A program made the translations under genes and the position numbers. Source: JBHIYN01 sp041984235 (lineage in GTDB: Bacteria > Pseudomonadota > Gammaproteobacteria > Ga0077536). From it: a stretch of 64,000 nucleotides of DNA. Shown one piece after another: positions 36,006-44,075 of this stretch. The first letter of the stretch is position 1. Every line of letters starts with the position of its first letter. Where the stretch lies: the NCBI GenBank assembly GCA_041984235.1, contig JBHIYN010000010.1, positions 1 through 64,000 on the forward strand, written 5' to 3'. The notes beneath the pieces are model-generated. The model ran no database searches, was not told the origin of the DNA, and saw nothing but the letters and a program-made list of their open reading frames with translations.

Positions 36006-36896
36006 ATGCTGCAAGAACGCCTCGCGCCGCTCCAGGCCCGCGCGAACAAAGCCCTGGACCAGAGTCTGCCGCCGGCCGAACAGCCGCCTTGCCGCCTGCA
36101 CGAGGCCATGCGTTACGCGGTGCTCGCCCCGGGTAAACGGATCCGGCCGGTACTCACCTACGCCACCGGCCTCGCCCTGGGCGCGCAGCAGGCGCGCCTG
36201 GATGCGCCGGCCGTAGCGGTGGAGCTGATCCACGCCTACTCGCTGATTCACGACGACCTGCCGGCCATGGACGACGACGACCTGCGCCGCGGCCGGCCGA
36301 CCTGCCACCGCCGGTTCGACGAGGCCACGGCCATCCTCGCCGGCGATGCCCTGCAGGCGCTGGCCTTCGAAGTCCTGCTGCGTGGCACCGGGGACGGTGG
36401 CTGCGACGCTGCGACGCGGGTGGCGATGGTCGAGCTGCTGGCTCGCGCCAGCGGCTCGGCCGGCATGGCCGGCGGACAGGCGCTGGACCTGGCCGCCGTC
36501 GGCCGTGCGCTCACGCTCGAAGAGCTGGAGAACGTGCACAAGCACAAGACCGGCGCGCTGATCCGGGCCAGCGTGATGCTGGGCTATCTCGTCAGTGGCG
36601 GCGACGACAGCGACCTCGCCGGGCGCCTGGAGCGCTATGCAACCTGTATCGGCCTCGCCTTCCAGGTCCAGGACGACATTCTCGACGTCGAGGGCGAGAC
36701 CGAGGTCATCGGCAAGCCGCAGGGCTCGGATGCCGGACTGGACAAGCCCACCTACCCCAACCTGCTCGGCATGGACGGCGCCAAGCGCACCGCGCAGGCG
36801 CTGTGCGACGAGGCGGTCGACTGCCTCGCCCCCTTCGGCGCGGACGCCGAAACCCTGACCCTGATCGCGCGTTACATCGTGCACCGCGATCGCTGA
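36006..36896 (+). CDS. ispA: Farnesyl diphosphate synthase (geranyltranstransferase)
   Basis: A 296-residue trans-prenyltransferase that builds farnesyl diphosphate from IPP and DMAPP, the precursor of quinone side chains, undecaprenyl carrier and other isoprenoids. The first aspartate-rich motif is DDLPAMD at 83-89, the second is QDDILD, and GGQALDL and HKHKTGALI are typical. ATG at 36006 has no strong Shine-Dalgarno, in keeping with coupling to xseB. Transcription probably ends at the hairpin 37094-37121, which lies inside the end of the converging mazG gene. Confidence 0.95.
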   Translation: MLQERLAPLQARANKALDQSLPPAEQPPCRLHEAMRYAVLAPGKRIRPVLTYATGLALGAQQARLDAPAVAVELIHAYSLIHDDLPAMDDDDLRRGRPTCHRRFDEATAILAGDALQALAFEVLLRGTGDGGCDAATRVAMVELLARASGSAGMAGGQALDLAAVGRALTLEELENVHKHKTGALIRASVMLGYLVSGGDDSDLAGRLERYATCIGLAFQVQDDILDVEGETEVIGKPQGSDAGLDKPTYPNLLGMDGAKRTAQALCDEAVDCLAPFGADAETLTLIARYIVHRDR

Positions 36897-37059
36897 GGCC
36901 ACTGCCGGGACGCGGCAGAAGCTGCCCCGGATCGTCACAAACAGGTCACCCGCGGCTGCCGGAAAGCGTCAGACGGCCGACGTCAATTATTCTAATCTTC
37001 TGTTTTTATTAAGCTATTCCTGAATGGCACGGTAGATGCATCCAACCGGGTACGCGTCG
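36897..37059. other. AT-rich gap between ispA and mazG
   Basis: This 163-base gap between two converging genes has an AT-rich core (about 36984-37030, with TTATTCTAATC and TTTTTATTAAG) in otherwise GC-rich DNA. No ORF is present. A plus-strand terminator lies just downstream at 37094-37121. A short RNA could start in the AT-rich core, but the promoter match is weak. Confidence 0.35.
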
Positions 37060-37896
37060 TCAGTCATGACCGCGTTCCTCCCTTTGGTCCGTTACGGGTG
37101 CTTCGGCACCCGTTTCTTTTTGTGCGCGCTTGGCTGCCTCCCACAGCTCCTCCAGCAGTGCCTCGCCGGCCTCCTCGGGCCGCACGCCGCGCGCCGCCAG
37201 CGCGCTCTCCAGATGGCGGAAACGCTGCTCGAAGCGCGCCGTTGCGGCACGCAGTGCACCCTCGGCATCGATGCCGAGATGACGCCCGACATTGACGGCC
37301 GAGAACAGCAGGTCGCCGAACTCCGCGATCACCGCCTCCGGGTCCTGGTCGGCGGCACGGGCCTCGGCCAACTCGGCCAGCTCCTCATCGAGCTTGGCCC
37401 AGGCGCCATCGATGTCCGGCCAGTCGAAGCCGACGCGGGCGGCGCGCTTCTGGATCTTGCGCGCGCGCGACAGCGCCGGCAGCGCGAGCGGTACGTCGTC
37501 GAGCTCGCTGGCCGCGGCCCGCGCACGCCGTTCGGCCGCCTTCAGCGCCTCCCAGCGACCGGCGACCTGTTCGATGTCCGCGCCAGACTCCGCGCCGAAG
37601 ACGTGCGGGTGGCGCTCGATCAGCTTGTGCTCGATGGCGGCCACCACGTCCTCGAAGGCGAAGCGTTCCTGCTCCTCGCCGAGCTGGCAGTAGAACACCA
37701 CCTGGAACAGCAGGTCGCCGAGCTCGCCGGGCAGCAGACCGAACTCGCCGGACTCGATCACGTCGGCGACTTCGTAGGCTTCCTCCAGGGTATGCGGCAC
37801 GATGGTGTCCCAGCTTTGCGCCAGGTCCCACGGACAGCCGCTGTGCGTGTCACGCAGCGCGCGCATCAGGCGGCGCAGGTTTGAAAGGTCAGCCAC
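37060..37896 (-). CDS. mazG: Nucleoside triphosphate pyrophosphohydrolase MazG
   Basis: A 278-residue protein with two MazG domains. Each has the metal-binding EExxE...ExxD pattern (LEEAYEVADVIESG with GELGDLLFQVVFY; LDEELAELAEA with AEFGDLLFSAVNV), and CPWDLAQSWDT begins the first. MazG hydrolyses NTPs and dNTPs to monophosphates and is linked to stress survival in E. coli. The protein is about 15 residues longer than E. coli MazG at the C-terminus; those extra codons contain a plus-strand terminator hairpin. It diverges from the HNH gene. Confidence 0.94.
   Translation of the reverse strand: MADLSNLRRLMRALRDTHSGCPWDLAQSWDTIVPHTLEEAYEVADVIESGEFGLLPGELGDLLFQVVFYCQLGEEQERFAFEDVVAAIEHKLIERHPHVFGAESGADIEQVAGRWEALKAAERRARAAASELDDVPLALPALSRARKIQKRAARVGFDWPDIDGAWAKLDEELAELAEARAADQDPEAVIAEFGDLLFSAVNVGRHLGIDAEGALRAATARFEQRFRHLESALAARGVRPEEAGEALLEELWEAAKRAQKETGAEAPVTDQREERGHD
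37094..37121 (+). terminator. Intrinsic terminator (plus strand) inside the 3' end of mazG
   Basis: ACGGGTGC-TTCG-GCACCCGT is a perfect 8-bp stem with a stable TTCG tetraloop, followed by TTCTTTTT. On the minus strand the run is A's before the stem, so it does not stop mazG. It can end plus-strand transcripts from ispA, or a short RNA begun in the AT-rich patch at 36984-37030. Confidence 0.85.
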
Positions 37897-38012
37897 TGTC
37901 GTCGTGCCTCGCGGGAGCCGGCGAACCCGGCTTGATTCAAACTGTCTTTCGCTTGAGAATCGGGAAGGTTTTCGCGCATTACCATAGCTCGACCGGCTGC
38001 TGGTGTCAGAAC

Positions 38013-38588
38013 ATGACCGCCCCGCTCATTCTGCGACTCGACATCTCCGGCGCACCGGTGCGCTGGATTCCGTGGCAGGACGCGGTCTGCCTGTACACGC
38101 GCGAGCTGGTCGGCTGGACCGCCGGCGACAACGCCTTCACCTTTCGAGGTGGCATTGCGCGTTGCAGCGGACGCCGTTCCGCGGTGACCGTGCACTCGAT
38201 CATCGCGGTCAAGCATTCGCAGCGCGGACAGCATCCCAAGCGCCACGTGCCGCCGCTCAACAACCACGAGCTGTTCCGACGCGACGGCAACCTGTGCCTG
38301 TACTGCGGACGCGAGTTCGCCGAGCACGGGCTCACCCGCGACCACATCAAACCGCTCTCGCGCGGCGGCCGTGACGTGTGGTCCAACGTGGTCAGCGCCT
38401 GCAAGTCGTGCAACACGCGCAAGGGCGGGCGGACGCCGGAAGAGGCGAACATGCCACTGCTCGCGGTGCCCTACGTCCCCAACTGGGCGGAGTTTCTCGC
38501 CCTGTCCAACCGGCGCATCCTCGCCGACCAGATGGAGTTCCTCAAATCGCAGTTCAACCGCAAGCACGCGCTCCCCGCGACTTCGTGA
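38013..38588 (+). CDS. HNH endonuclease family protein
   Basis: A 191-residue protein with a C-terminal HNH nuclease domain. Zinc is held by C95/C98 (LCLYCGREF) and C130/C133 (SACKSCNTRKGG), and the HNH core is D110-H111 (TRDHIKPLSRGG) with N125 (WSNVVSACKSCN). The first 80 residues (PVRWIPWQDAVCLYTRELVGW) form an N-terminal extension common to a group of stand-alone gammaproteobacterial HNH proteins of unknown role. No restriction methylase, phage or toxin partner is adjacent. ATG at 38013. A small exported protein gene follows with a GTGA overlap. Confidence 0.85.
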   Translation: MTAPLILRLDISGAPVRWIPWQDAVCLYTRELVGWTAGDNAFTFRGGIARCSGRRSAVTVHSIIAVKHSQRGQHPKRHVPPLNNHELFRRDGNLCLYCGREFAEHGLTRDHIKPLSRGGRDVWSNVVSACKSCNTRKGGRTPEEANMPLLAVPYVPNWAEFLALSNRRILADQMEFLKSQFNRKHALPATS

Positions 38589-38995
38589 CACCCCGGCTCG
38601 GCCTGCTGCTGTTGCTGATCACCGGCAGCGCCGCCCTGGCGCCGGCACACGCGGCGGACGGCAGCGGCAACTACGCCATCTGGGGCGCCGGCGGTCGCTC
38701 GTGCAACCAGTTCGCCACCAGCACCGGAGAAGCGACCACGCGGCAGCCGTTTCGGGACTACCTGATGGGCTACCTGACCGCCTACAACACCATCGCGGAA
38801 GACACCTACAACGCCCTCGGCAAGCAGTCCCTGGACGAGGCCGTGGTCTGGCTCGAGGACTATTGCGACATGCACCGCATGGACAGCTTCGAGCGTGCCA
38901 TCGGCCAGCTCATCGTCAGCCGCCACAGCGAGCGCCAGCGCGGCGCGGGCGGCAACGTGCCCGCCTGGGGCCGGGCGCCAGGGCCTCCCGAGTGA
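38585..38995 (+). CDS. Small exported protein of unknown function (HdeA/Rap1a-like pattern)
   Basis: A 136-residue protein with an N-terminal signal peptide (hydrophobic LGLLLLLITGSAALA, cleavage near AHA-A). The mature part contains two cysteines (SCNQF and EDYC) and helices YLMGYLTAYNTIAEDTYNALG and WLEDYCDMHRMDSFERAIGQLI. This pattern recalls small periplasmic proteins of the HdeA/Rap1a kind, but the match is weak. It starts with GTG at 38585, overlapping the stop of the HNH gene (GTGA), so the two are translationally coupled although one is cytosolic and the other exported. Ends in a Gly/Pro-rich tail. Confidence 0.65.
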   Translation: MTPRLGLLLLLITGSAALAPAHAADGSGNYAIWGAGGRSCNQFATSTGEATTRQPFRDYLMGYLTAYNTIAEDTYNALGKQSLDEAVVWLEDYCDMHRMDSFERAIGQLIVSRHSERQRGAGGNVPAWGRAPGPPE

Positions 38996-39041
38996 CGCCA
39001 GGGGGAAGGCCGGTTCGGGACCTGTCTCACAAAAACATTTG

Positions 39042-39070
39042 TTGCGAAGCACAACAATATGCTTCATGAT
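39042..39070 (+). promoter_or_regulatory. Candidate promoter of the Lpp-like lipoprotein gene
   Basis: TTGCGA (39042-39047), a 17-base spacer and CATGAT (39065-39070), in an AT-rich patch typical of a strongly expressed gene. This leaves a leader near 80 nt. An imperfect inverted repeat TTGTTG/CAACAA overlaps the -35. Confidence 0.5.
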
Positions 39071-39158
39071 CTGCGCAATCGAATTTCCCGGTATAGCAAA
39101 CCAAAATTTCGAGAAATTCCCTGAACTACAGACCCCCTTGTCAAGGAGGAAAGCCACG

Positions 39159-39476
39159 ATGACAAACCGAATTCTGGGCCGCGTTGCGCTGCCCGCCCTG
39201 TGCGCCGCCATGGTCTTCACCAGCGCCTGCTCGACGGTCTCCCCGGAGCAGCTCTCCGCTGTCGAAGCCAAGGCCACCAGCGCCATGTCCGAGGCCCGCA
39301 AGGCCGCCGGCGATGCATCCGCAGCCATGAAGGCCGCACAGTCGGCTCAGGCCGCTGCTGACGCTGCCGCAGCCACCGCGCAGTCGGCCAAGAGCACGGC
39401 CGAAGCCGCAATGTCCTGCTGCAACGAGAACAAGGATCGCATCGAGCGCATGTTCGAGCAGACGATGAAGAAGTAA
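39159..39476 (+). CDS. Lpp/OprI-like alanine-zipper lipoprotein
   Basis: A 105-residue outer-membrane lipoprotein. The signal peptide ends in a lipobox variant (FTSAC, lipidated cysteine at residue 24). The mature part is a long Ala-rich heptad helix (residues about 30-85, many AxxA and KAAQSAQ repeats) ending in a polar stretch and MKK. This architecture is that of Pseudomonas OprI and E. coli Lpp, whose C-terminal lysine is joined to peptidoglycan. AAGGAGGA precedes the ATG. A strong terminator follows 27 bases after the stop. Two adjacent cysteines (SCCNEN) near the end are unusual. The L,D-transpeptidase gene converges from the other side. Confidence 0.82.
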   Translation: MTNRILGRVALPALCAAMVFTSACSTVSPEQLSAVEAKATSAMSEARKAAGDASAAMKAAQSAQAAADAAAATAQSAKSTAEAAMSCCNENKDRIERMFEQTMKK

Positions 39477-39503
39477 CGCGGAACCTCGCGCAAGCTTCTA
39501 CTG

Positions 39504-39533
39504 GAACCCCGCTTTACGCGGGGTTCTTTTTTT
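39504..39533 (+). terminator. Intrinsic terminator of the lipoprotein gene, overlapping the end of the L,D-transpeptidase gene
   Basis: GAACCCCGC (39504-39512), loop TTTAC, GCGGGGTTC (39518-39526), then TTTTTTT. The loop contains the stop codon of the converging transpeptidase gene (39514-39516), and the T-run is read on the other strand as its terminal lysine codons. Confidence 0.92.
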
Positions 39534-40512
39534 CTACCGCCATGACCTCGCCGGCCGCCGCAGCGCGCGGGCGCAGACTGCCGACCGCTTGCGGAATACC
39601 GCTCTTCTCGGTTATGACGCGGCGGATCTCGCCCCACACCAACTGCACGTCGCGTCCCTCGACGCGGTCGAGCAGCAGCCGGACCACGTGTGAGTACTGG
39701 TCGCTGAACACGTCCTTGTCCTCGTCGAGATGCGGATGCACCTCCAGCCACACGCGACCGTGAGCGATACCGACCTTGTACGGCTGGTTGACGACGTGCA
39801 CCGGCGTGCCGACGCCGGCGCGCTCGAAGATGGTCTCGACGTCCTTCGGGTACATGCGGATGCAGCCGTGGGTGACGCGCATGCCGATCCCGTACGGCTT
39901 GTTGGTGCCGTGGATGAGATAACCGCTGGCGCTCAGGCGCAGGGCATGCCGGCCGAGCGGGTTGTCCGGACCGGCCGGAACCACGCGCGGGAGGATGTCG
40001 CCCTCGGCGGCGTGCTCCTCGCGGATCGACTGCGGCGGATACCAGGCCGGGTCCTTGGCCTTGGCCACGATCGTCATCTGGCCCTTGGGCGTGGTCCAGT
40101 TCTGCCGGCCGATGCTGATCGGAAAGGTCATGACCTCCTGCGGCAGCCCGCCCTGTGCACCCGGGTAGTAATACAGGCGCATCTCGGCAACGTTGACGAC
40201 GATGCCACGGCGCGGAGCATTGGGCACGATGTAGAGATTGGGCACGATGATCTCGGCGCCATCCCCGGGCAGCCACGGATCGACCGACGGGTTGGCCAGC
40301 CGCATCTCGTAGTAGCCCTGGTCGTAGGCTCGCGCCAGGTCGGACAGCGTGTCCTCGTAGACCGTGGTCGCGAGGTGCAGCTCGCCGACGACATCCGGCG
40401 CCTGCTCGGTCATGGTGAAGAGCTGCCCGGCGTCGGCGGGCCGCAGCGCCGCCAGCCCGATGGCAAGGCCGAGCACCAGGCCGCCGGCCAGTCGTGGCGA
40501 ACGTATGACCAT
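39514..40512 (-). CDS. L,D-transpeptidase with LysM-like domain (YbiS/ErfK type)
   Basis: A 332-residue exported enzyme. A signal peptide (cleavage near ADA-G) is followed by a short LysM-like region (YEDTLSDLARAYDQGYYEMRLANP...IIVPNLYIVP) and a YkuD catalytic domain with HGTNKPYGIGMRVTHGCIR, catalytic Cys217. E. coli relatives ErfK, YcfS and YbiS link Braun lipoprotein to peptidoglycan; others make 3-3 cross-links. The facing Lpp-like gene makes lipoprotein anchoring the favoured role. ATG at 40512 is taken because it has GGAG upstream and sits five bases after the preceding gene; ATG at 40530 is an alternative. Confidence 0.9.
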   Translation of the reverse strand: MVIRSPRLAGGLVLGLAIGLAALRPADAGQLFTMTEQAPDVVGELHLATTVYEDTLSDLARAYDQGYYEMRLANPSVDPWLPGDGAEIIVPNLYIVPNAPRRGIVVNVAEMRLYYYPGAQGGLPQEVMTFPISIGRQNWTTPKGQMTIVAKAKDPAWYPPQSIREEHAAEGDILPRVVPAGPDNPLGRHALRLSASGYLIHGTNKPYGIGMRVTHGCIRMYPKDVETIFERAGVGTPVHVVNQPYKVGIAHGRVWLEVHPHLDEDKDVFSDQYSHVVRLLLDRVEGRDVQLVWGEIRRVITEKSGIPQAVGSLRPRAAAAGEVMAVEKKNPA

Positions 40513-40517
40513 CGTGT

Positions 40518-40895
40518 TCAGAATCTCCATAAAGCGTATATCGCGAGAACCAGCCAGCCCGCCATCAGGGCCATGCCGCCGGCCGGCGCGACCGCGGCAA
40601 ACGTACGTACACCGCTGATGCCGGCAATACTCAGACCGCCGCAGAACAGGATCATTCCACTTGCGACCAGGTATCCGGAGACGCGCAGCGCCGTGCCCTG
40701 CGGTGCCGCGTGCAGCGCGGCGGCCAGGGCCACCAGCAACGCGCTGTGCACCAGCAGGTACCGGGATGCGGTCTCGACATTGGCCAATGCCGCGGGCGGC
40801 AGTCGATCGCCCAGCGCGTGCGCGGCCAGCGCGCCGAGGGCGACGCCGGCGCAGCCGCCGAGGCCGGCGATGAACAGGAACAGGCGTACGGTCAT
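40518..40895 (-). CDS. DUF423 (YgdD-like) small inner-membrane protein
   Basis: A 125-residue membrane protein with four predicted helices (about 5-27, 45-65, 70-90, 98-120). The family is recognised by LGALAAHALG near the N-terminus and the LVHSALLVALAA and FCGGLSIAG segments. No biochemical function is established. It precedes the L,D-transpeptidase gene by five bases and may be co-transcribed. The ATG at 40895 gives the family length. Confidence 0.88.
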   Translation of the reverse strand: MTVRLFLFIAGLGGCAGVALGALAAHALGDRLPPAALANVETASRYLLVHSALLVALAAALHAAPQGTALRVSGYLVASGMILFCGGLSIAGISGVRTFAAVAPAGGMALMAGWLVLAIYALWRF

Positions 40896-40981
40896 GAATG
40901 ATGCGTTTCGTATGCGATTGGCCGTTGCTGACGGCACGCGGGTGCCGGCCTGTGAACGGGCCGCGTAGGATACGCCAGCGC

Positions 40982-41989
40982 GTGCCGTGGTTGCCATCGA
41001 GGCGTGCGCACGGCGTGTGCCTGGTCACGCTGCTGCTCGCGCTGCAGGTCACCGCGCTCGTCGCCGCGCCCTACGCCACGCCGTTCGAATTTCGTCCCGG
41101 CCACCCCCCGGGGGAGGCCCACATGGGCGTACGCCTGCTCGGCGCCGTGCGGCTGGGCGCCGGCGATGCCGGCGCGCCGCGCCAGCTGTCGGGGCTCGCC
41201 TGGGATGCCGACGCCGACCTCCTGTACGCGGTCTCCGACGAGGGTTACCTGGCCCACCTGGAGCCGCACTTCGACGCCGACCGCCTGGTTGCGGTGCGCC
41301 TGCGCGGCGTGTTCCCGCTGCGCGACGCCGCGGATGCGCCGCTCAGGCGCCCGCACTCCGATGCCGAGGGTCTGACGGCCCGCCATGCGCGCAACGGCGT
41401 AGCCGGCGACACCGAGCTGGTGGTGTCGTTCGAGGTCCGTCCGCGGCTCGCGCGTTACACCCCGGAGGGACGCCTGCTCGGACCGGCACCGACGCCGCCG
41501 CTGCTGACCCAGGATCACGTCTACGCCGATCCCAACCGCCAGCTCGAGGCGCTCACCGAAACCGCGCAGCATGGGCTGGTGACCGGGCCCGAGCGGCCGC
41601 TGGTGATCTCCCAGCGCGGCCAGATATCGCTGCAGGCGAGCTCCGGCATGCACTGGCGCTACCCGCTCGCCGATGCCGATCACGGCGCCCTGGTCGGCCT
41701 GGAGACGCTGCCCGGTGACGCATTGCTGGTGCTCGAACGGCGCTACGTCTCGCCGCTGTCGCCGCTGGTCATCACGCTCAGCCGCACTGTTCTGGACGCA
41801 CCGGCGGGCGCCCTGCTCGCGGCACGGGAGATCGCACGCTTCGACAGCACCGGCGGCTTCGCGGTCGACAACTTCGAGGGCGTGGCCCATCACGAGCAGC
41901 GCCGCTACTTCATGATCAGCGACGACAACCGCTGGATCTTTCAGCGCACGGTGCTGGTCTACTTCGAGCTGCTGGAGGACGTGCCGTGA
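40982..41989 (+). CDS. Exported esterase-like/phytase-like domain protein
   Basis: A 335-residue protein of the phytase-like (esterase-like activity of phytase) family. The signal peptide is clear (VCLVTLLLALQVTALVAAP). The mature part shows the family's beta-propeller traits: QLSGLAWDADADLLYAVSDEG, PHSDAEGLTARH, RQLEALTET, VDNFEGVAHHE and YFMISDDN. Biochemical activity of this branch is poorly defined; a periplasmic phosphoesterase is a guess. The GTG at 40982 is chosen because AGGA lies about ten bases before it and the signal peptide starts there. The moaB-like gene ends one base beyond its stop. Confidence 0.8.
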   Translation: MPWLPSRRAHGVCLVTLLLALQVTALVAAPYATPFEFRPGHPPGEAHMGVRLLGAVRLGAGDAGAPRQLSGLAWDADADLLYAVSDEGYLAHLEPHFDADRLVAVRLRGVFPLRDAADAPLRRPHSDAEGLTARHARNGVAGDTELVVSFEVRPRLARYTPEGRLLGPAPTPPLLTQDHVYADPNRQLEALTETAQHGLVTGPERPLVISQRGQISLQASSGMHWRYPLADADHGALVGLETLPGDALLVLERRYVSPLSPLVITLSRTVLDAPAGALLAAREIARFDSTGGFAVDNFEGVAHHEQRRYFMISDDNRWIFQRTVLVYFELLEDVP

Positions 41990-41990
41990 G

Positions 41991-42512
41991 TCAGCGTTCG
42001 AGCAGGCGCGGCATCAGCTCGACGAGATTGCACGGCCGCGTGCGGTAATCGAGCTGGTGGGCGATGAGCGCGTCCCAGCCCAGCGCGCAGGCACCCGAGG
42101 AACCCGGCAGGGCGAACACGTAGGTGGCGTTGGCGACACCGGCGACGGTGCGCGATTGCAGCGTGGAGGTGCCGATATCCTCGTAGGACAACACCCGGAA
42201 CATCTCGCCGAAGCCGTCCAGCACCTTGTCGAACAGGGGTGTCACCGCCTCCGGCGTACCGTCCCGCCCGGTGACGCCGGTGCCGCCGGTGGTGAGCACG
42301 ACGTTGATCTCCGGGTCGGCAATCCAGCCGGAGACCAGTGCGCGTATGGCATACACGTCGTCGCGGCAGATACGCTTCTCGGCCAGCCGATGGCCGGCGT
42401 CGGTAAGGCGTGTGGCGAGCAGCTTGCCGGACTTGTCCTCCGCCTCGGTGCGGGTATCGGACACGGTCAGCACGGCGATATTCAATGCGATGAAGGCACG
42501 TTCAGTGGTCAC
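41991..42512 (-). CDS. moaB: Molybdenum cofactor biosynthesis protein B (MoaB/MogA family)
   Basis: A 173-residue protein with the molybdopterin-binding fold: LNIAVLTVSDTRTEAEDKSG at the N-terminus and VLTTGGTGVTGRDGTPEA in the middle are diagnostic. The MoaB/MogA group adenylates molybdopterin before molybdenum insertion; E. coli MoaB itself is dispensable. A molybdenum hydroxylase operon lies 18 kb away in this window and would need the cofactor. GTG at 42512 with AGGGCGG upstream. It diverges from the Hsp15 gene. Confidence 0.93.
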   Translation of the reverse strand: MTTERAFIALNIAVLTVSDTRTEAEDKSGKLLATRLTDAGHRLAEKRICRDDVYAIRALVSGWIADPEINVVLTTGGTGVTGRDGTPEAVTPLFDKVLDGFGEMFRVLSYEDIGTSTLQSRTVAGVANATYVFALPGSSGACALGWDALIAHQLDYRTRPCNLVELMPRLLER

Positions 42513-42667
42513 GGTAGCCGCCCTGCGGTAGTGTTTGCTCCGAACAGCCTGCGATCCTAACAGTGCGCGGCCCGCGCCCGCGAGCGTCATCCCCGGAAAC
42601 CCCGCATGCCAGAAGCGCAATCCGCAACCAGCCGACCTCACCGTCACGCTGGAAAGCGCCGCCATCC

Positions 42668-43102
42668 ATGGCCACGGTAAGCACGCCCGCCAGCGACGGC
42701 GACGAGACCCTGCGCCTGGATCGCTGGCTGTGGGCGGCACGCCTGTTCAAGACGCGCGCGCAGGCGGTCGAGGCCATTTCGCGCGGCCGGGTCGAGCTCA
42801 ACGGGGCGCGCGCGAAACCGGCCAAGCCGGTACGCCCCGGTGACCATGTGACGGTGCGGCGCCCGCCGCATCGCAGCGAGCTGGTGGTGTGCGGGCTGTC
42901 CGCCCGCCGCGTCGGTGCGAGCCTGGTGCCGACACTCTACAGCGAGACCGCCGCCAGCGTGGCCGCACGCGAGGCGCTGGACCGGGCGCTGGCGCTGGAC
43001 GCCGTGATCGAGGACCGGCGGCACGGCAAGCTCGACAAGCGCGCGCGCCGCCAGCGCGAGCAACTCAAACGTTCTCACCCGGCGGAGCGCGGGCAAGCAT
43101 GA
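42668..43102 (+). CDS. hslR: Heat shock protein 15 homologue (S4 RNA-binding protein)
   Basis: A 144-residue basic protein with an S4 domain (about 14-70: LRLDRWLWAARLFKTRAQA, GRVELNGARAKPAKPVRPGD) and an Arg/Lys-rich tail, as in E. coli Hsp15. Hsp15 binds 50S subunits that carry a stalled nascent chain-tRNA and helps recycle them. ATG at 42668. The stop overlaps the moxR start (ATGA), so a ribosome-rescue gene is coupled to a MoxR/DUF58/transglutaminase operon; this looks like positional convenience and no functional link is known. Confidence 0.9.
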   Translation: MATVSTPASDGDETLRLDRWLWAARLFKTRAQAVEAISRGRVELNGARAKPAKPVRPGDHVTVRRPPHRSELVVCGLSARRVGASLVPTLYSETAASVAAREALDRALALDAVIEDRRHGKLDKRARRQREQLKRSHPAERGQA

Positions 43103-44061
43103 ACGCACCCGCCGGCGCCATCAGCAGCGAACGCGCGGGCGAGATCTACCGCACGCTCGCCGGCGCCGTGGCACATGCCGTTACCGGCCAGGCCACGGTC
43201 ATCCGACACCTGCTCAGCGCCTTTCTCACCGGCGGGCACGTGCTGCTGGAGGATTACCCGGGCACCGGCAAGACGACGCTGGCGAAAGCACTGGCGCGCG
43301 CGGTGGGCGCGGCGTTCCAGCGCGTGCAGTTCACGCCCGACCTGCTGCCGACGGATATCCTCGGCGCCTCGATCTACAACCAGCGCAGCCAGGAATTCGT
43401 CATTCACAAGGGACCCGTGTTTACCAACATCCTGCTTGCCGACGAGATCAACCGCGCCTCGCCGCGCACCCAGTCCGCGCTGCTCGAGGCGATGGGCGAA
43501 GGACAGGTCAGCCTGGAGGGCCGCCAGTTCACCCTCGACCAGCCCTACTTCGTCATCGCGACCCAGAACCCGGTCGAGTTCCACGGCACCTACCCGTTGC
43601 CGGAAGCGCAGATGGATCGCTTTGCGCTGCGCCTGTCGCTGGGCTACGTCAGCACCGAGGACGAGATCGCGATCATCACCGCCAACAACCGCCATGCGCC
43701 GCTGGATGACATCGAGGCCGCGGTCAGCGTCGCCGACGTGCTCGCCTTCCAGCAGGCAGCCGCGGGCGTGCCGGCCACCGACGAGGTCAAGCGTTACATC
43801 GTCGACCTGGTCGCGGCCACGCGCGCCGCCGAGCAGGTCGAGCTCGGCGCCAGCCCGCGCGCCTCGCTCAGCTTGCTCAAGTGCGCGCAGGCACTGGCCC
43901 TGTTCGACGGCACCGGCTTCGTCACCCCGGACATGATCCAGGAGCTCGCGCCGCTGGTCATCGCGCACCGTATCGCGGTACGTGCCGAGGCCCGCTTCGC
44001 CGGCATCAGCGCGGCGACGCTGGTCGCCGGCATCCTGGAGACGGTCGCGGTACCGCGCTGA
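43099..44061 (+). CDS. MoxR-family AAA+ ATPase
   Basis: A 320-residue ATPase. Walker A (GTGKTT) is at 55-60 in LLEDYPGTGKTTLAKAL, Walker B is LLADEINRASPRTQSALLEAM, and IATQNPVEFHGTYPLPEAQMDRF contains sensor 1 and the MoxR signature. MoxR proteins act as chaperone-like ATPases on partner proteins with MIDAS/vWA or DUF58 domains, and a DUF58 gene follows directly. The ATG overlaps the hslR stop. Exact client unknown. Confidence 0.93.
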   Translation: MNAPAGAISSERAGEIYRTLAGAVAHAVTGQATVIRHLLSAFLTGGHVLLEDYPGTGKTTLAKALARAVGAAFQRVQFTPDLLPTDILGASIYNQRSQEFVIHKGPVFTNILLADEINRASPRTQSALLEAMGEGQVSLEGRQFTLDQPYFVIATQNPVEFHGTYPLPEAQMDRFALRLSLGYVSTEDEIAIITANNRHAPLDDIEAAVSVADVLAFQQAAAGVPATDEVKRYIVDLVAATRAAEQVELGASPRASLSLLKCAQALALFDGTGFVTPDMIQELAPLVIAHRIAVRAEARFAGISAATLVAGILETVAVPR

Positions 44062-44075
44062 GCGCCCGGCCCGCC

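Noticed and set aside
38013..38588. Restriction enzyme or defence system around the HNH gene
   Set aside because: No methylase, helicase or other defence gene adjoins; mazG next door is the housekeeping form.
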